In this document: positions 24,058 to 32,119 of the stretch, one piece after another
Layout: the number at the start of each line of letters is the position of its first letter
Position numbering within the stretch: position 1 is the stretch's first letter
NCBI GenBank assembly: GCA_016793585.1
Contig: JAEUJR010000204.1
Location: 1 to 42,637 of the forward strand
DNA length: 42,637 nt
Source of the DNA: Archangium sp.
GTDB taxonomy: Bacteria > Myxococcota > Myxococcia > Myxococcales > Myxococcaceae
Direction: 5' to 3'
Notes under the pieces: generated by a model
Told to the model about the DNA's origin: nothing
The model's database searches: none
Seen by the model: only the letters and a program-made list of their open reading frames with translations
Made by a program: the position numbers and the translations under genes

Positions 24058-25053
24058 TCAGGGCGTCCACTTCGCGTGACGAGTCAGCCACGACTGGCCA
24101 CCACGGCCATCACGCACCACGAAGTGGAAGGTGACGTCGCGGGGCTCCTTGACGGTGGTGTCGGGTTGCCAGCGGCTTCGGTGGCGGTCGGTGTTGCCGT
24201 CGAAGTTCGTTCCACCGGTCTCGAACGCCGACATGGTTCCGAGCGTCGTGTACCAGGCGATCTTCCAGCTCTCGACCAGCGCGACGGGCGTGAGCTGCAG
24301 GCTGGGAACCGTGTACGGCTCTTCGAGGTCGCTGAAGTCCATCGGCTCCATGAGCACCGAGTCGCCGCCCGAGAACTCGGGCACCAGGTCTTCGGGCCAC
24401 GGCTCACCGCGCAGCTTGATGCCTGGCAGCACCGGCGTGACGTTCTCGCGCATCGTGGGGAAGAACTGGCACTGAACCACCATGAGCTTCTGCGCGAAGA
24501 CGTGCTCGTCGGTGTCGGGCGCCTTCACCTCGAGCATCACGGGAATGCGAATGCCGCCGAGGCCGCGCGAGCTGTCCTGCGTGAGGGCCTCGAGCAGCAG
24601 CGGCTGGCCATCGGGCAACAAGGCCGTGCCGAGCAGCGGCCTCGAGGGCGAGGTGCCATCGAGGGGAATGGTCCACTCTCCGGCAGGGCTCTTGCCCGAG
24701 GTGAGCTCGACGAAGTCGTCGGTGTTGTCACACTCGCGATCGCCCTGGTTCGCGCACGCCCGCAGGCGCCAGCTGAGCTCACGGCCGTTCCCGGCCGGGT
24801 CGTCGACGAGCGCGCGGTACGTGAGCGGCCGCTGACCGACGACCAGCAGGCGCTGCACGAGCGCGGGGTCGAGCTGGCTGGTGCTGCCGCCACTGCCGAG
24901 GCTCACCAGCAGGCGCGGGTCGCACGGCGAGATCAACACCTCGGGCGACTCGAACGAGGCCGCAATGACGCGCAGATCAACGATGCCCGTGGGGCTCGGC
25001 AACGGCTGCGTGCAACCGGTCGCGACGACGAGAGCGATGAGCGCGCGCTTCAC
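24058..25053 (-). CDS. lipoprotein translationally coupled to a TonB receptor
   Basis: A 331-residue predicted lipoprotein. The GTG at 25053 overlaps the stop of the receptor gene (GTGA) and gives VKRALIALVVATGC, a signal peptide with an A-T-G-C lipobox; the longer frame upstream is antisense to the receptor and unlikely. The mature protein is beta-rich, with an Asp- and Cys-containing RACANQGDRECDNTDDF segment and a C-terminal VVRDGRGGQSWLTR. Coupling to the receptor suggests a surface-exposed partner that captures the substrate, as SusD-like or similar lipoproteins do, but no such family fold is recognised here. Confidence 0.75.
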   Translation of the reverse strand: MKRALIALVVATGCTQPLPSPTGIVDLRVIAASFESPEVLISPCDPRLLVSLGSGGSTSQLDPALVQRLLVVGQRPLTYRALVDDPAGNGRELSWRLRACANQGDRECDNTDDFVELTSGKSPAGEWTIPLDGTSPSRPLLGTALLPDGQPLLLEALTQDSSRGLGGIRIPVMLEVKAPDTDEHVFAQKLMVVQCQFFPTMRENVTPVLPGIKLRGEPWPEDLVPEFSGGDSVLMEPMDFSDLEEPYTVPSLQLTPVALVESWKIAWYTTLGTMSAFETGGTNFDGNTDRHRSRWQPDTTVKEPRDVTFHFVVRDGRGGQSWLTRHAKWTP

Positions 25054-27695
25054 AGCTGCCCCCTCACGCCGAGAATCGGCAGAATCGGAATGCCCGGAAC
25101 GTCGACGCCGTAGCGGCCGCGGTACTCGTAGATCGTCGCCTCGACGTTGGCCTTGTTGTAGACGTTCTGAACGTCGAGATAGAGGTTGAGCGTCCACTTC
25201 TCGAAGACGAAGTACTTGTCGATGCGAATGTCGAGCTGGTGAAAGTCAGCCACGCGCGCCGAGCGGAACATGCCGAAGGTGTTCGAGTACCGGTTCGCGT
25301 CGAGCCGCTGAAAATCGGCGTCGTGAATGAGCGGCGACGTCGGCCGGCCAGTGACGTAGCGGAAGCGCGCGCCCAGCTCGAAGCCGTAGGGGAACCGGTA
25401 GCTCGCGATGGCCGTGAGAATGTGGGTCTGATCGAAGCTGGTGACGGCGTAGTCGTTGCCGCTGCCGGCGCGCCGCTCTTCCGAGCGCGAGAGCGTGTAA
25501 GCGAGCCAGCCGAAGAAGTTCTTCGTCACCTCGTGGCGCAGCAGCACCTCGACGCCGTACGCGCGACCCAGGCCGTCATTCGACGAGCGGTAGTTCGTGA
25601 CCGTGCCGTCTTCATTCACCACGCGGCGACCGGGCGAGACGACGTTCTCGAAGCGGCGGTTGTAGAAGCCGGTGACGTCGACGTTGATCACGTCGGTGAT
25701 CTTCTGCGCGACACCGAACGACGCCTGAAACGCCTTCTCGTGGGTGAGTGAGGGCGTGCCGAACGGAGGCGGCTCCATGTCGGTGGCCTGCGGCGGCTGG
25801 GTGTAGAGGCCGATGGAGCCCTTGATCGACGTCTTGTCCCACGGCTCGAGGCGAACCCAGAGGCGCGGGTCGAAGGCGTTGCGAGCCTCTTGACCGAGGA
25901 AGGCCTGCGAGGCGCGCAAGCCCGGCGTGACGCTGAGCGGCCCGAACTTGAAGTCGGCCTCGACGTATACGGCGCCATCGAAGGTCGGCACCGTGCGGCC
26001 GATGCGCTGCACCTCGGTCTTCGGCTCTGCGCCGGGGAACGAGACGAACTGCGTGCCCGAGATCACCGGCAGCTCGGCCTGCCCCACCAGCGTCTGTTGG
26101 AAGATGTCGGCGCCCGCGCGCAGCGTGACGAACTTGCCGAGGTCGACGCCGAGATCCTGGCGGAGGCCGGCTGTCCACCGATCGGCGTTCAGCTTGGCGA
26201 TGCCGAAGTTGACCGACGCGAGATCGTAGCCGCCGTACGGCGTGAGCTTGAACTGCACGTTGCCGCGCCGGTACGTCCAGTTGCCGATGACGCGGTGGAA
26301 GAGCGTGCGGAACTGAACGGCGACGTCGGCGTTGCGGTTGCCACCCGTGGCGACGACCTTCAGCTGATCGTCGGAGCCGAACGCGAACAGCGAGAAGGTC
26401 GAGTACCCATCGGTGTTCTGGGGCTGGCGTTTTCCGACGTCGAGCCGCACCTGGTAGTCCCAGTAGGTGGGCAGAATCGTGATCGCCCCGCCCTGAGGGT
26501 CTTGCGGCAGCACCAGCGGCAAGAGCACGTCGATGTAGCTGCGGCGCGCCGCAGCGGCGATCGACACGTCCTTCGTGATCGGCGCTTCGACGAACGCGCT
26601 CGCGTCGAGGAAGTCGACCTTCGCCACGCCGTGCCAGGTGTCTGAGGCGCCCTTGCGGCTCGCCACGTCGACGACGCCGCCGACCGCGCGGCCGTACCGG
26701 GCTCCGAAGCCGCCGGGGTAGAAGTCGACGCGATCGAGGAACTCGGCGTTGACGACCGACGGGCCGCCCGCGAGGTGGAACAGCAGTGGAATCTCGACGC
26801 CGTCGAAGAAGGTGAGCGTCTGGTTCGGGTTGGCGCCACGAACGATGAGCTGGCCCGAGATGAACGGCGCGCGCGCGACGCCGGGGAAGTTCTGAATCAC
26901 GCGCACCGGGTCGCCGAACGTGCCGGGCACCTTCTGCAGCTCTTCGCGGGTCAGCGTGCGGCGAACGACCTCTTTCTTCTCGCGCTTGTCGCGAACGACA
27001 GTCTGGTACCCGATGACTTTGGGGAAGAGGTAGAACTTCACCTCTTTCGTCTCTCCGGGCTCGAGCGTCTCGGTCGTCTTGAAGATCTCGGTCTCGGGGC
27101 CCACCGCGCGCACGGTGCAGAGGCCCGGCGGCACCTCGAGATCGAACACGCCTTCGTCGTTGGCGACGGCTTCTCGATCTTCGTACTCGACACAGCGCAC
27201 AGTGCCGCCGTTCACCCGGCTCCGGCTGCCACGCAGAAGCAGCTCGCCCGTGAGGTGCGACATCGGCCCGGCGTAGCCTCCATCGGTCGTCTCGGGCGCG
27301 CCGGCGTCGACGGGGGTCGGGGTGAGCACGAAGTTGTAGACGAACTCGATCTGAACCGGGGCCGGGGTGAAGTCGACCTCAGCGGGGGTAAAAGTCGACC
27401 GGAGCAGCGCATCGACCGCGGCTTCGTCGAAGCCGTTGCCAACGGGCTCGATCACCTTCGCTTCGGGAACGGCTCCGTCGGCGCCGATCGTCACCAACAG
27501 TCGCACATTCGCGGTGAGCCCCAGCTTCTCGGCGGTCGCCGGGTACTTCGCATTCTCAAGCTTTACGAGCGTGGGCGCCTTCGTCAGCACGGGAACGTGA
27601 ACGCCCGCGTCGACCTCTTGCCGCCGCGCGTTCTCGTAGGCGTTCGCCGGCAGACAGAGCAGCAACAATGAAATCGTCAGCGCTCGGCGAAACAC
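25050..27695 (-). CDS. TonB-dependent receptor with N-terminal TonB-like domain
   Basis: An 881-residue outer-membrane receptor. After a signal peptide (LLLLCLPANA) comes a domain resembling the C-terminal domain of TonB (about 45-130; YPATAEKLGL and GNGFDEAAVDALLRSTF), then a carboxypeptidase-regulatory-like beta domain (about 150-215), the plug (VRVIQNFPGVARAPFISGQL, RGANPNQTLTFFDGVEIP), and a long barrel to the C-terminus. Start GTG at 27695 has GGAG five bases upstream. The substrate cannot be told; a TonB-like domain inside the receptor may change how it docks to the energy-transducing complex. The coupled lipoprotein follows. Confidence 0.9.
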   Translation of the reverse strand: MFRRALTISLLLLCLPANAYENARRQEVDAGVHVPVLTKAPTLVKLENAKYPATAEKLGLTANVRLLVTIGADGAVPEAKVIEPVGNGFDEAAVDALLRSTFTPAEVDFTPAPVQIEFVYNFVLTPTPVDAGAPETTDGGYAGPMSHLTGELLLRGSRSRVNGGTVRCVEYEDREAVANDEGVFDLEVPPGLCTVRAVGPETEIFKTTETLEPGETKEVKFYLFPKVIGYQTVVRDKREKKEVVRRTLTREELQKVPGTFGDPVRVIQNFPGVARAPFISGQLIVRGANPNQTLTFFDGVEIPLLFHLAGGPSVVNAEFLDRVDFYPGGFGARYGRAVGGVVDVASRKGASDTWHGVAKVDFLDASAFVEAPITKDVSIAAAARRSYIDVLLPLVLPQDPQGGAITILPTYWDYQVRLDVGKRQPQNTDGYSTFSLFAFGSDDQLKVVATGGNRNADVAVQFRTLFHRVIGNWTYRRGNVQFKLTPYGGYDLASVNFGIAKLNADRWTAGLRQDLGVDLGKFVTLRAGADIFQQTLVGQAELPVISGTQFVSFPGAEPKTEVQRIGRTVPTFDGAVYVEADFKFGPLSVTPGLRASQAFLGQEARNAFDPRLWVRLEPWDKTSIKGSIGLYTQPPQATDMEPPPFGTPSLTHEKAFQASFGVAQKITDVINVDVTGFYNRRFENVVSPGRRVVNEDGTVTNYRSSNDGLGRAYGVEVLLRHEVTKNFFGWLAYTLSRSEERRAGSGNDYAVTSFDQTHILTAIASYRFPYGFELGARFRYVTGRPTSPLIHDADFQRLDANRYSNTFGMFRSARVADFHQLDIRIDKYFVFEKWTLNLYLDVQNVYNKANVEATIYEYRGRYGVDVPGIPILPILGVRGQL

Positions 27696-27732
27696 GCGTG
27701 CTCCATAGCCGAAGGGGGGTCACAAACAAACC

Positions 27733-27747
27733 ACGGTGGCGCACCGT
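27733..27747. promoter_or_regulatory. inverted repeat upstream of the TonB receptor
   Basis: ACGGTG (27733-27738) and CACCGT (27742-27747) are a perfect 6-bp inverted repeat with a GCG centre, 38 bases upstream of the receptor's GTG start and 72 bases upstream of the small basic gene on the other strand. Possible operator in a divergent promoter region. The repressor is unknown. Confidence 0.25.
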
Positions 27748-27818
27748 AACCACGCATGACGAGGGGCAATCGCGCGTGGCACGCGGGCTGCTCTGTCAGT
27801 GCGCGGGAGGCAGAACCC

Positions 27819-28025
27819 ATGTCGAAGCGCACCAAGTATCAAGCTCGCCGTCCGATGCCACGAATCCGCACCCGGGCTCGCGCGCGCACCGAGAAGACCA
27901 CCCTCACCCTCGGCGACGTGATCGCCGCGGCGTACGACTCGCTCGGTGACACCCGCGCGGTGGTTCGCCTGCTGACCTCGAACGCGATGGCCGATCGCAT
28001 CGGGCTGCAGATCGTCGTCGACTGA
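27819..28025 (+). CDS. small basic protein
   Basis: A 68-residue protein from the ATG at 27819, which has GGGAGG eight bases upstream. The N-terminal 25 residues are very basic (MSKRTKYQARRPMPRIRTRA), and the C-terminal half is an amphipathic region (TLTLGDVIAAAYDSLGDTR, AVVRLLTSNAMADRIGLQ). An in-frame ATG at 27756 has no ribosome-binding site and was not used. It could be a nucleic-acid-binding or RNA-associated small protein, but this is a guess from charge. It lies 43 bases upstream of the RidA-like gene, same strand. Confidence 0.6.
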   Translation: MSKRTKYQARRPMPRIRTRARARTEKTTLTLGDVIAAAYDSLGDTRAVVRLLTSNAMADRIGLQIVVD

Positions 28026-28068
28026 CTCTCGGCGACAGCGCCCGGCGTGACTGGCAACGTGGCCGGTC

Positions 28069-28455
28069 ATGCGTGAGCGCTTCTCGTCGGGGTCGAGCTG
28101 GGAGCCGAAGATCGGCTGCTCCCGTGCCGTTCGTGTCGGAAACGCCCTCTTCATCTCGGGCACTGCGCCGCTCTCGCCCGATGGCGTGACGACGGCGTCG
28201 ACCGATCCCCTTCAACAGGCCAGGCGTTGCTTCGAGATCATCGAGCAGGTGATCCGCGACGCGGGCTTCGAGCTCTCCGATGTCGTTCGCACGCGCGTCT
28301 ACTTTCGCGACGATGCGCATTGGCCCGCGCTGGCCGAGGCGCACGGCGAGCGGTTCTCCATCATTCGGCCTGCGTGCACGTTCCTTCGGGTGGCCGGGTT
28401 CGCGAGCCCCGAATGGCACGTCGAGATCGAAGCCGACTGTGTTCGCGCTGACTAA
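28069..28455 (+). CDS. RidA/YjgF-YER057c family protein, atypical
   Basis: A 128-residue trimeric-fold Rid family protein (chorismate mutase-like fold). The family shape is clear: [57 protein letters not shown], and C-terminal VEIEADC. The position that carries the catalytic Arg in archetypal RidA (the PAR-T/S motif) reads PACTFL here, with Cys103 instead, so it should not act as a 2-aminoacrylate imine deaminase in the usual way. It is divergent-subfamily or retooled. Its stop overlaps the convergent YgiQ-type gene stop. Confidence 0.8.
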   Translation: MRERFSSGSSWEPKIGCSRAVRVGNALFISGTAPLSPDGVTTASTDPLQQARRCFEIIEQVIRDAGFELSDVVRTRVYFRDDAHWPALAEAHGERFSIIRPACTFLRVAGFASPEWHVEIEADCVRAD

Positions 28456-30383
28456 CGACGCTGCTGGCGCTGCTTGAACGTCGACGGCGGAGCTCCACTG
28501 CCCGGCGGCACGAGCGCGTCAGGGCCTCGGCCGATCAGATCGCTGCGGCCCGCCTGCGTCAGCGCCTCGCGCGCGTCGTCCCAGTGTTCGGGGTTCCAGT
28601 AGAGCAACAACGCCTTCTGCAGCCGCTTCTCTTTGAGGCCGCGGGCGGTGAAGACGGGCTCCATCTTCAGCGGATCGATGCCGGTGAAGTACATGCACGC
28701 GGCGATCGACATCGGCGTGGGGATGAAGTCCTGCACCTGGCGTGGCCGGCGGCCGTTCTTCTTCAGCCACAGCGCGAGCTCAACCATGTCTTCGAGCGTC
28801 GAGCCCGGGTGACCCGAGATGAAATAGGGAATGTCGTACTGCTCCTTGCCGGCGTCTTTGCTCGCGCACGCGAACATCGTCTGAAAGCGCTCGTAGCTCT
28901 CGATGCCGGGCTTCTTCATCTTGTCGAGCACGCGCTTGCTCACGTGTTCCGGAGCCACCGACAGCTGGCCGCCCGTGTGGTGCGCGGCGAGTTCCTTCAC
29001 GTACTCGGGGCTGCGCTCAGCGAGATCGTACCGAACGCCCGACGCGATGAAGACGTGCTTCACGCCCTCTTCTTTCCGCACGTTCTGCATCAACTGCACG
29101 AGCGGGCCGTGATCGGTCGAGAGGTTCTCGCAGACGCCCGGGTGTACACACGAGAGCTTGCGGCACTTCGACTCGATCGCCTCGCTCTTGCACTTGAGCT
29201 TGTACATGTTGGCGGTCGGGCCACCGAGATCGGTGATGGTGCCGCGGAAGTCACCCTGGCGGCGCACCGCGCGAATCTCTCGCAGCACGCTCGCCTCGCT
29301 GCGCGACTGAATGACACGCCCTTCGTGCTCGGTGATCGAACAGAACGTGCAGCCGCCGAAGCAGCCGCGCATCAGCACCACCGAGTGCTTCACGGTCTCG
29401 AAGGCAGGCACACCTTCGCTGCCGTACATCGGGTGCACCGCGCGGTTGAACGGCAGGTCGTACAGCTCGTCCATCGCGACCGAGCCTTCACCCTTCCCTT
29501 CTCCATCTTCGAGTGGCTTCGCTGGCGGGTTGAAGAAGACGCCGCGGGTGCCGTGCCGCTGCGCGATCGCGCGGGCGTTGCCCGGGTTCGTCTCCATCTG
29601 GAAGTCACGCGACATGCGCGCGAACGCTTCTTTGTCGGCGACGACCTCTTCGAAGCTCGGGAGCACGACCGTCTTTCGATCTGCCGCCTTCGTCGCGCGG
29701 TCGGCCTCGTGCGCCTTCATCTCTTCGTCGTTGATCAGGTACGCGGTGCCGCGAATGTCCTTCAGCGCCTTGATGGGCTCACCCGCCTGCAGGCGCCGGG
29801 CGATCTCCCAGACCGGCCGCTCGCCCATGCCGAAGACCAGCAGGTCGGCCTTCGCGTCGAGCAGGATCGAACGGCGAACGGTGTCGCTCCAGTAGTCGTA
29901 GTGCGCGATGCGGCGCAGTGAGGCCTCGATGCCGCCGAGCACGATTGGCACGTCGGGGAACGCCTCACGACAGCGGTTCGCGTAGACGATCGTCGCGCGG
30001 TCGGGCCGACAACCGGTGCGGCCTCCAGGGCTGTACTGGTCTTCGCTGCGGTTCTTCTTCTGCGAGGTCAGCCGGTTCAACATCGAGTCGAGGTTGCCCG
30101 CCGCGACGCCGAAGAAGAGCCGTGGCTTGCCGAGCGCCTTGAACGCTTCGGCCGACTGCCAGTCAGGCTGGGGAATGATGCCGACGCGAAAGCCACGCCC
30201 CTCGAGAAAGCGGGCGATCAGCACCGGGCCGAACGCGGCGTGATCGACGTACGCGTCGCCCGAGACGATGACGATGTCGACCGCGTCCCACCCGCGCGCG
30301 TCGAGATCGGCCCGGCACGTCGGCAGGAAGGGGTGAGGGAACCGGTTGGCCGAGGTCTTGAGCGGAACGAGCGGGGAGGCCAT
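28452..30383 (-). CDS. YgiQ-type radical SAM protein
   Basis: A 643-residue radical SAM enzyme of the YgiQ family. The start [34 protein letters not shown] is family-typical, with GGAGGG before the ATG; the frame is open upstream to 30992 but only as the shadow of the neighbouring gene. The 4Fe-4S-binding cysteines are in [19 protein letters not shown] (C-x3-C-x2-C, about residues 340-347). An N-terminal Rossmann-like part precedes it. The product of YgiQ-family enzymes is not assigned in general and is not evident here. Convergent with the RidA-like gene. Confidence 0.88.
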   Translation of the reverse strand: MASPLVPLKTSANRFPHPFLPTCRADLDARGWDAVDIVIVSGDAYVDHAAFGPVLIARFLEGRGFRVGIIPQPDWQSAEAFKALGKPRLFFGVAAGNLDSMLNRLTSQKKNRSEDQYSPGGRTGCRPDRATIVYANRCREAFPDVPIVLGGIEASLRRIAHYDYWSDTVRRSILLDAKADLLVFGMGERPVWEIARRLQAGEPIKALKDIRGTAYLINDEEMKAHEADRATKAADRKTVVLPSFEEVVADKEAFARMSRDFQMETNPGNARAIAQRHGTRGVFFNPPAKPLEDGEGKGEGSVAMDELYDLPFNRAVHPMYGSEGVPAFETVKHSVVLMRGCFGGCTFCSITEHEGRVIQSRSEASVLREIRAVRRQGDFRGTITDLGGPTANMYKLKCKSEAIESKCRKLSCVHPGVCENLSTDHGPLVQLMQNVRKEEGVKHVFIASGVRYDLAERSPEYVKELAAHHTGGQLSVAPEHVSKRVLDKMKKPGIESYERFQTMFACASKDAGKEQYDIPYFISGHPGSTLEDMVELALWLKKNGRRPRQVQDFIPTPMSIAACMYFTGIDPLKMEPVFTARGLKEKRLQKALLLYWNPEHWDDAREALTQAGRSDLIGRGPDALVPPGSGAPPSTFKQRQQRR

Positions 30384-30423
30384 GCCCTCCCCTATCGCTA
30401 CGTCGCGCTCCGACGCAAACGGG

Positions 30424-32028
30424 TCACCGGCAACAGGTGCGCGTCTGCCAGAGCGGGCGGCTGGCGGCGTAGATGACGACGTTGCCGTCGTTCTGTACCG
30501 AGAGGCTCGCGCCGGGGTGACCTGCCGTGCGGCTGTTCCAGAGTGCGGCGCCAGTCGAGGCGTACAGCACCAGGTTTCCGTCAGCCTGCATCGCGAAGAC
30601 GCTCGTCGCCCGGCCAGCGGTGTTCGTCGACCAGATCGGAGTGCCCGATTGGTAGAGCACCACGTTGCCGTCACCCTGATGCGCGAGGAGGAAGCGGCCG
30701 TCGCAGGAGCGAACGGACTCGTTGCGACCGAGCGCTCCGTCAGAGGGCAGCACCCCGCACGGCGCAGCAGGCGTTGGAGTTGGCGTCGGAGTCGGAGTCG
30801 GAGTCGGAGTCGGTGTTGGCGTCGGATTCGGCGTCGCAACGGCGGTGCGCGTCTGCCAGAGGATCCGCCCGTCTGAGGCGCGGAGCACGACGTTGCCGTC
30901 ATCCTGCACCGAGAGGCGCGCGCCCCCGCTTCCGTTCGTGCGCGTGTGCCACACCGGCGCGAATGACGGCGAGTACAGCACCAGGTTTCCATCGCTCTGC
31001 ATCACCAGCGTTCCCGTCGGGCGACCGTTGGTGCGGCTGGCCCAGCGCGGCGTCGCTCCGTCGTAGAGCACCACGTTCCCATCGCCCTGATGCACGAAGG
31101 TGAAGCGGTCATTGCAGCTCTTCACGTGCTGGTTCGGCGCGAGCGACTCGTCGGGCAGGAGACGGCCGCAGGTGGCAGGCGTGGGAGTCGGGGTCGGCGT
31201 CGGGGTTGGCGTGACGGGAGCGACCGGGCAGTGACCTCGGGCGCCCGGCGTTTTCACGACCGCGAGATGCGTGGGCACGGGCCGCTCCTGACCATCGGAG
31301 GGCACGTTCACGATTCGCCCGCCCACCACCATCTCGGTGCTGCCGCCACCGTCGAGGTTGAGCGCCCACCACGCGCCCATCGACACCATGAAGTCAGCGG
31401 CTTCGTCGCAGGTCATTCCGAGGCGGCCCGCCGAGGGAGCGCGCCCATCGACGACGACCATGAACAGCTTTCGCTTGTCGCGCGAGAGGCCCAGCAGCGT
31501 GCGCGGGTGCTGCACCGAGCAGGTGTACGAGGTGCTCGGAATCGTCGCGCGCTGAACATGGCCGTCATGCACGAGCGTGATCAGGCCTGAGAGCACCTCC
31601 TGATGGCCGGCGGCGGGCACGTAGCTCTCGCTCTGCGGAATGAGCTCGGCGAGCCCGGGCCCGAAGACGGCCTGGCCAATGTCGCCTTGATCGGCGCTGC
31701 CGAAGAACTGGCCGGCGTGCGCGCTGATCGCGGGAACGCCGCTCCACGAATGGCCGCCGTTGATCGCGATGAGCGCGCCAACCCGCGAGGCGAACGACGA
31801 GACCGTACGGGTTCCATCGGCGGGGCCCGTCGCACGCAGCTCGATGCCGGGTTCACAGAGATCGACCTCGGCGAGGTGAATGCGCCGGCCGGGAGAAGGC
31901 ACGGCGCGGTACGTCAGCGCGCTCCCGGTCGAGCTCGTCTCGTCGAAGCTGTCGTTCAGCATCAGCTCGGAGTCGGGCCCGCAGCCGAAGAGGGCCACCA
32001 CCAGCACGGCACAGAGGAGCGTTCTCAT
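30424..32028 (-). CDS. phosphodiester glycosidase with two bulb-lectin domains (lipoprotein)
   Basis: A 534-residue predicted lipoprotein ([16 protein letters not shown]). Residues about 55-265 form a phosphodiester glycosidase (NAGPA, DUF2233-like) domain with the signature [15 protein letters not shown] and an upstream AINGGHSW. Two Pro-Thr linkers of P-T repeats then separate two bulb-type mannose-binding lectin domains (about 287-395 and 427-533). Each lectin domain has three Q-x-D-x-N-x-V-x-Y-type sites (for example [37 protein letters not shown]); one reads VVLR and may be inactive. The enzyme likely acts on a glycan or phosphodiester-linked sugar at the surface, with the lectins keeping it on substrate. 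Confidence 0.85.
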   Translation of the reverse strand: MRTLLCAVLVVALFGCGPDSELMLNDSFDETSSTGSALTYRAVPSPGRRIHLAEVDLCEPGIELRATGPADGTRTVSSFASRVGALIAINGGHSWSGVPAISAHAGQFFGSADQGDIGQAVFGPGLAELIPQSESYVPAAGHQEVLSGLITLVHDGHVQRATIPSTSYTCSVQHPRTLLGLSRDKRKLFMVVVDGRAPSAGRLGMTCDEAADFMVSMGAWWALNLDGGGSTEMVVGGRIVNVPSDGQERPVPTHLAVVKTPGARGHCPVAPVTPTPTPTPTPTPATCGRLLPDESLAPNQHVKSCNDRFTFVHQGDGNVVLYDGATPRWASRTNGRPTGTLVMQSDGNLVLYSPSFAPVWHTRTNGSGGARLSVQDDGNVVLRASDGRILWQTRTAVATPNPTPTPTPTPTPTPTPTPTPAAPCGVLPSDGALGRNESVRSCDGRFLLAHQGDGNVVLYQSGTPIWSTNTAGRATSVFAMQADGNLVLYASTGAALWNSRTAGHPGASLSVQNDGNVVIYAASRPLWQTRTCCR

Positions 32029-32031
32029 GAA

Positions 32032-32110
32032 GTGACTGTGTAGTCACGAAATCAAGTCCCCCCTCGCCGTGGCGATTTCCCGTCACGACCGCGTGACGAG
32101 CACTCGAGTG
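32032..32110. promoter_or_regulatory. three palindromes upstream of the glycosidase/lectin gene
   Basis: In the 91-base gap between two minus-strand genes. GTGACT-GTGT-AGTCAC (32032-32047) lies four bases from the glycosidase ATG; CGTCACG-ACC-GCGTGACG (32081-32098) is a 7-bp stem; CACTCGAGTG (32101-32110) is a perfect 10-bp palindrome. The first two share a GTGAC/GTCAC core. The nearest one would cover the ribosome-binding site and could act as an operator or a 5' hairpin; the middle one could instead help terminate the upstream transcript. Confidence 0.35.
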
Positions 32111-32119
32111 AACACCCTG

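Noticed and set aside
24058..25053. SusD-like binding lipoprotein paired with the TonB receptor
   Set aside because: The position fits, but the sequence shows no SusD helix-repeat features, so only an unnamed partner lipoprotein is claimed.
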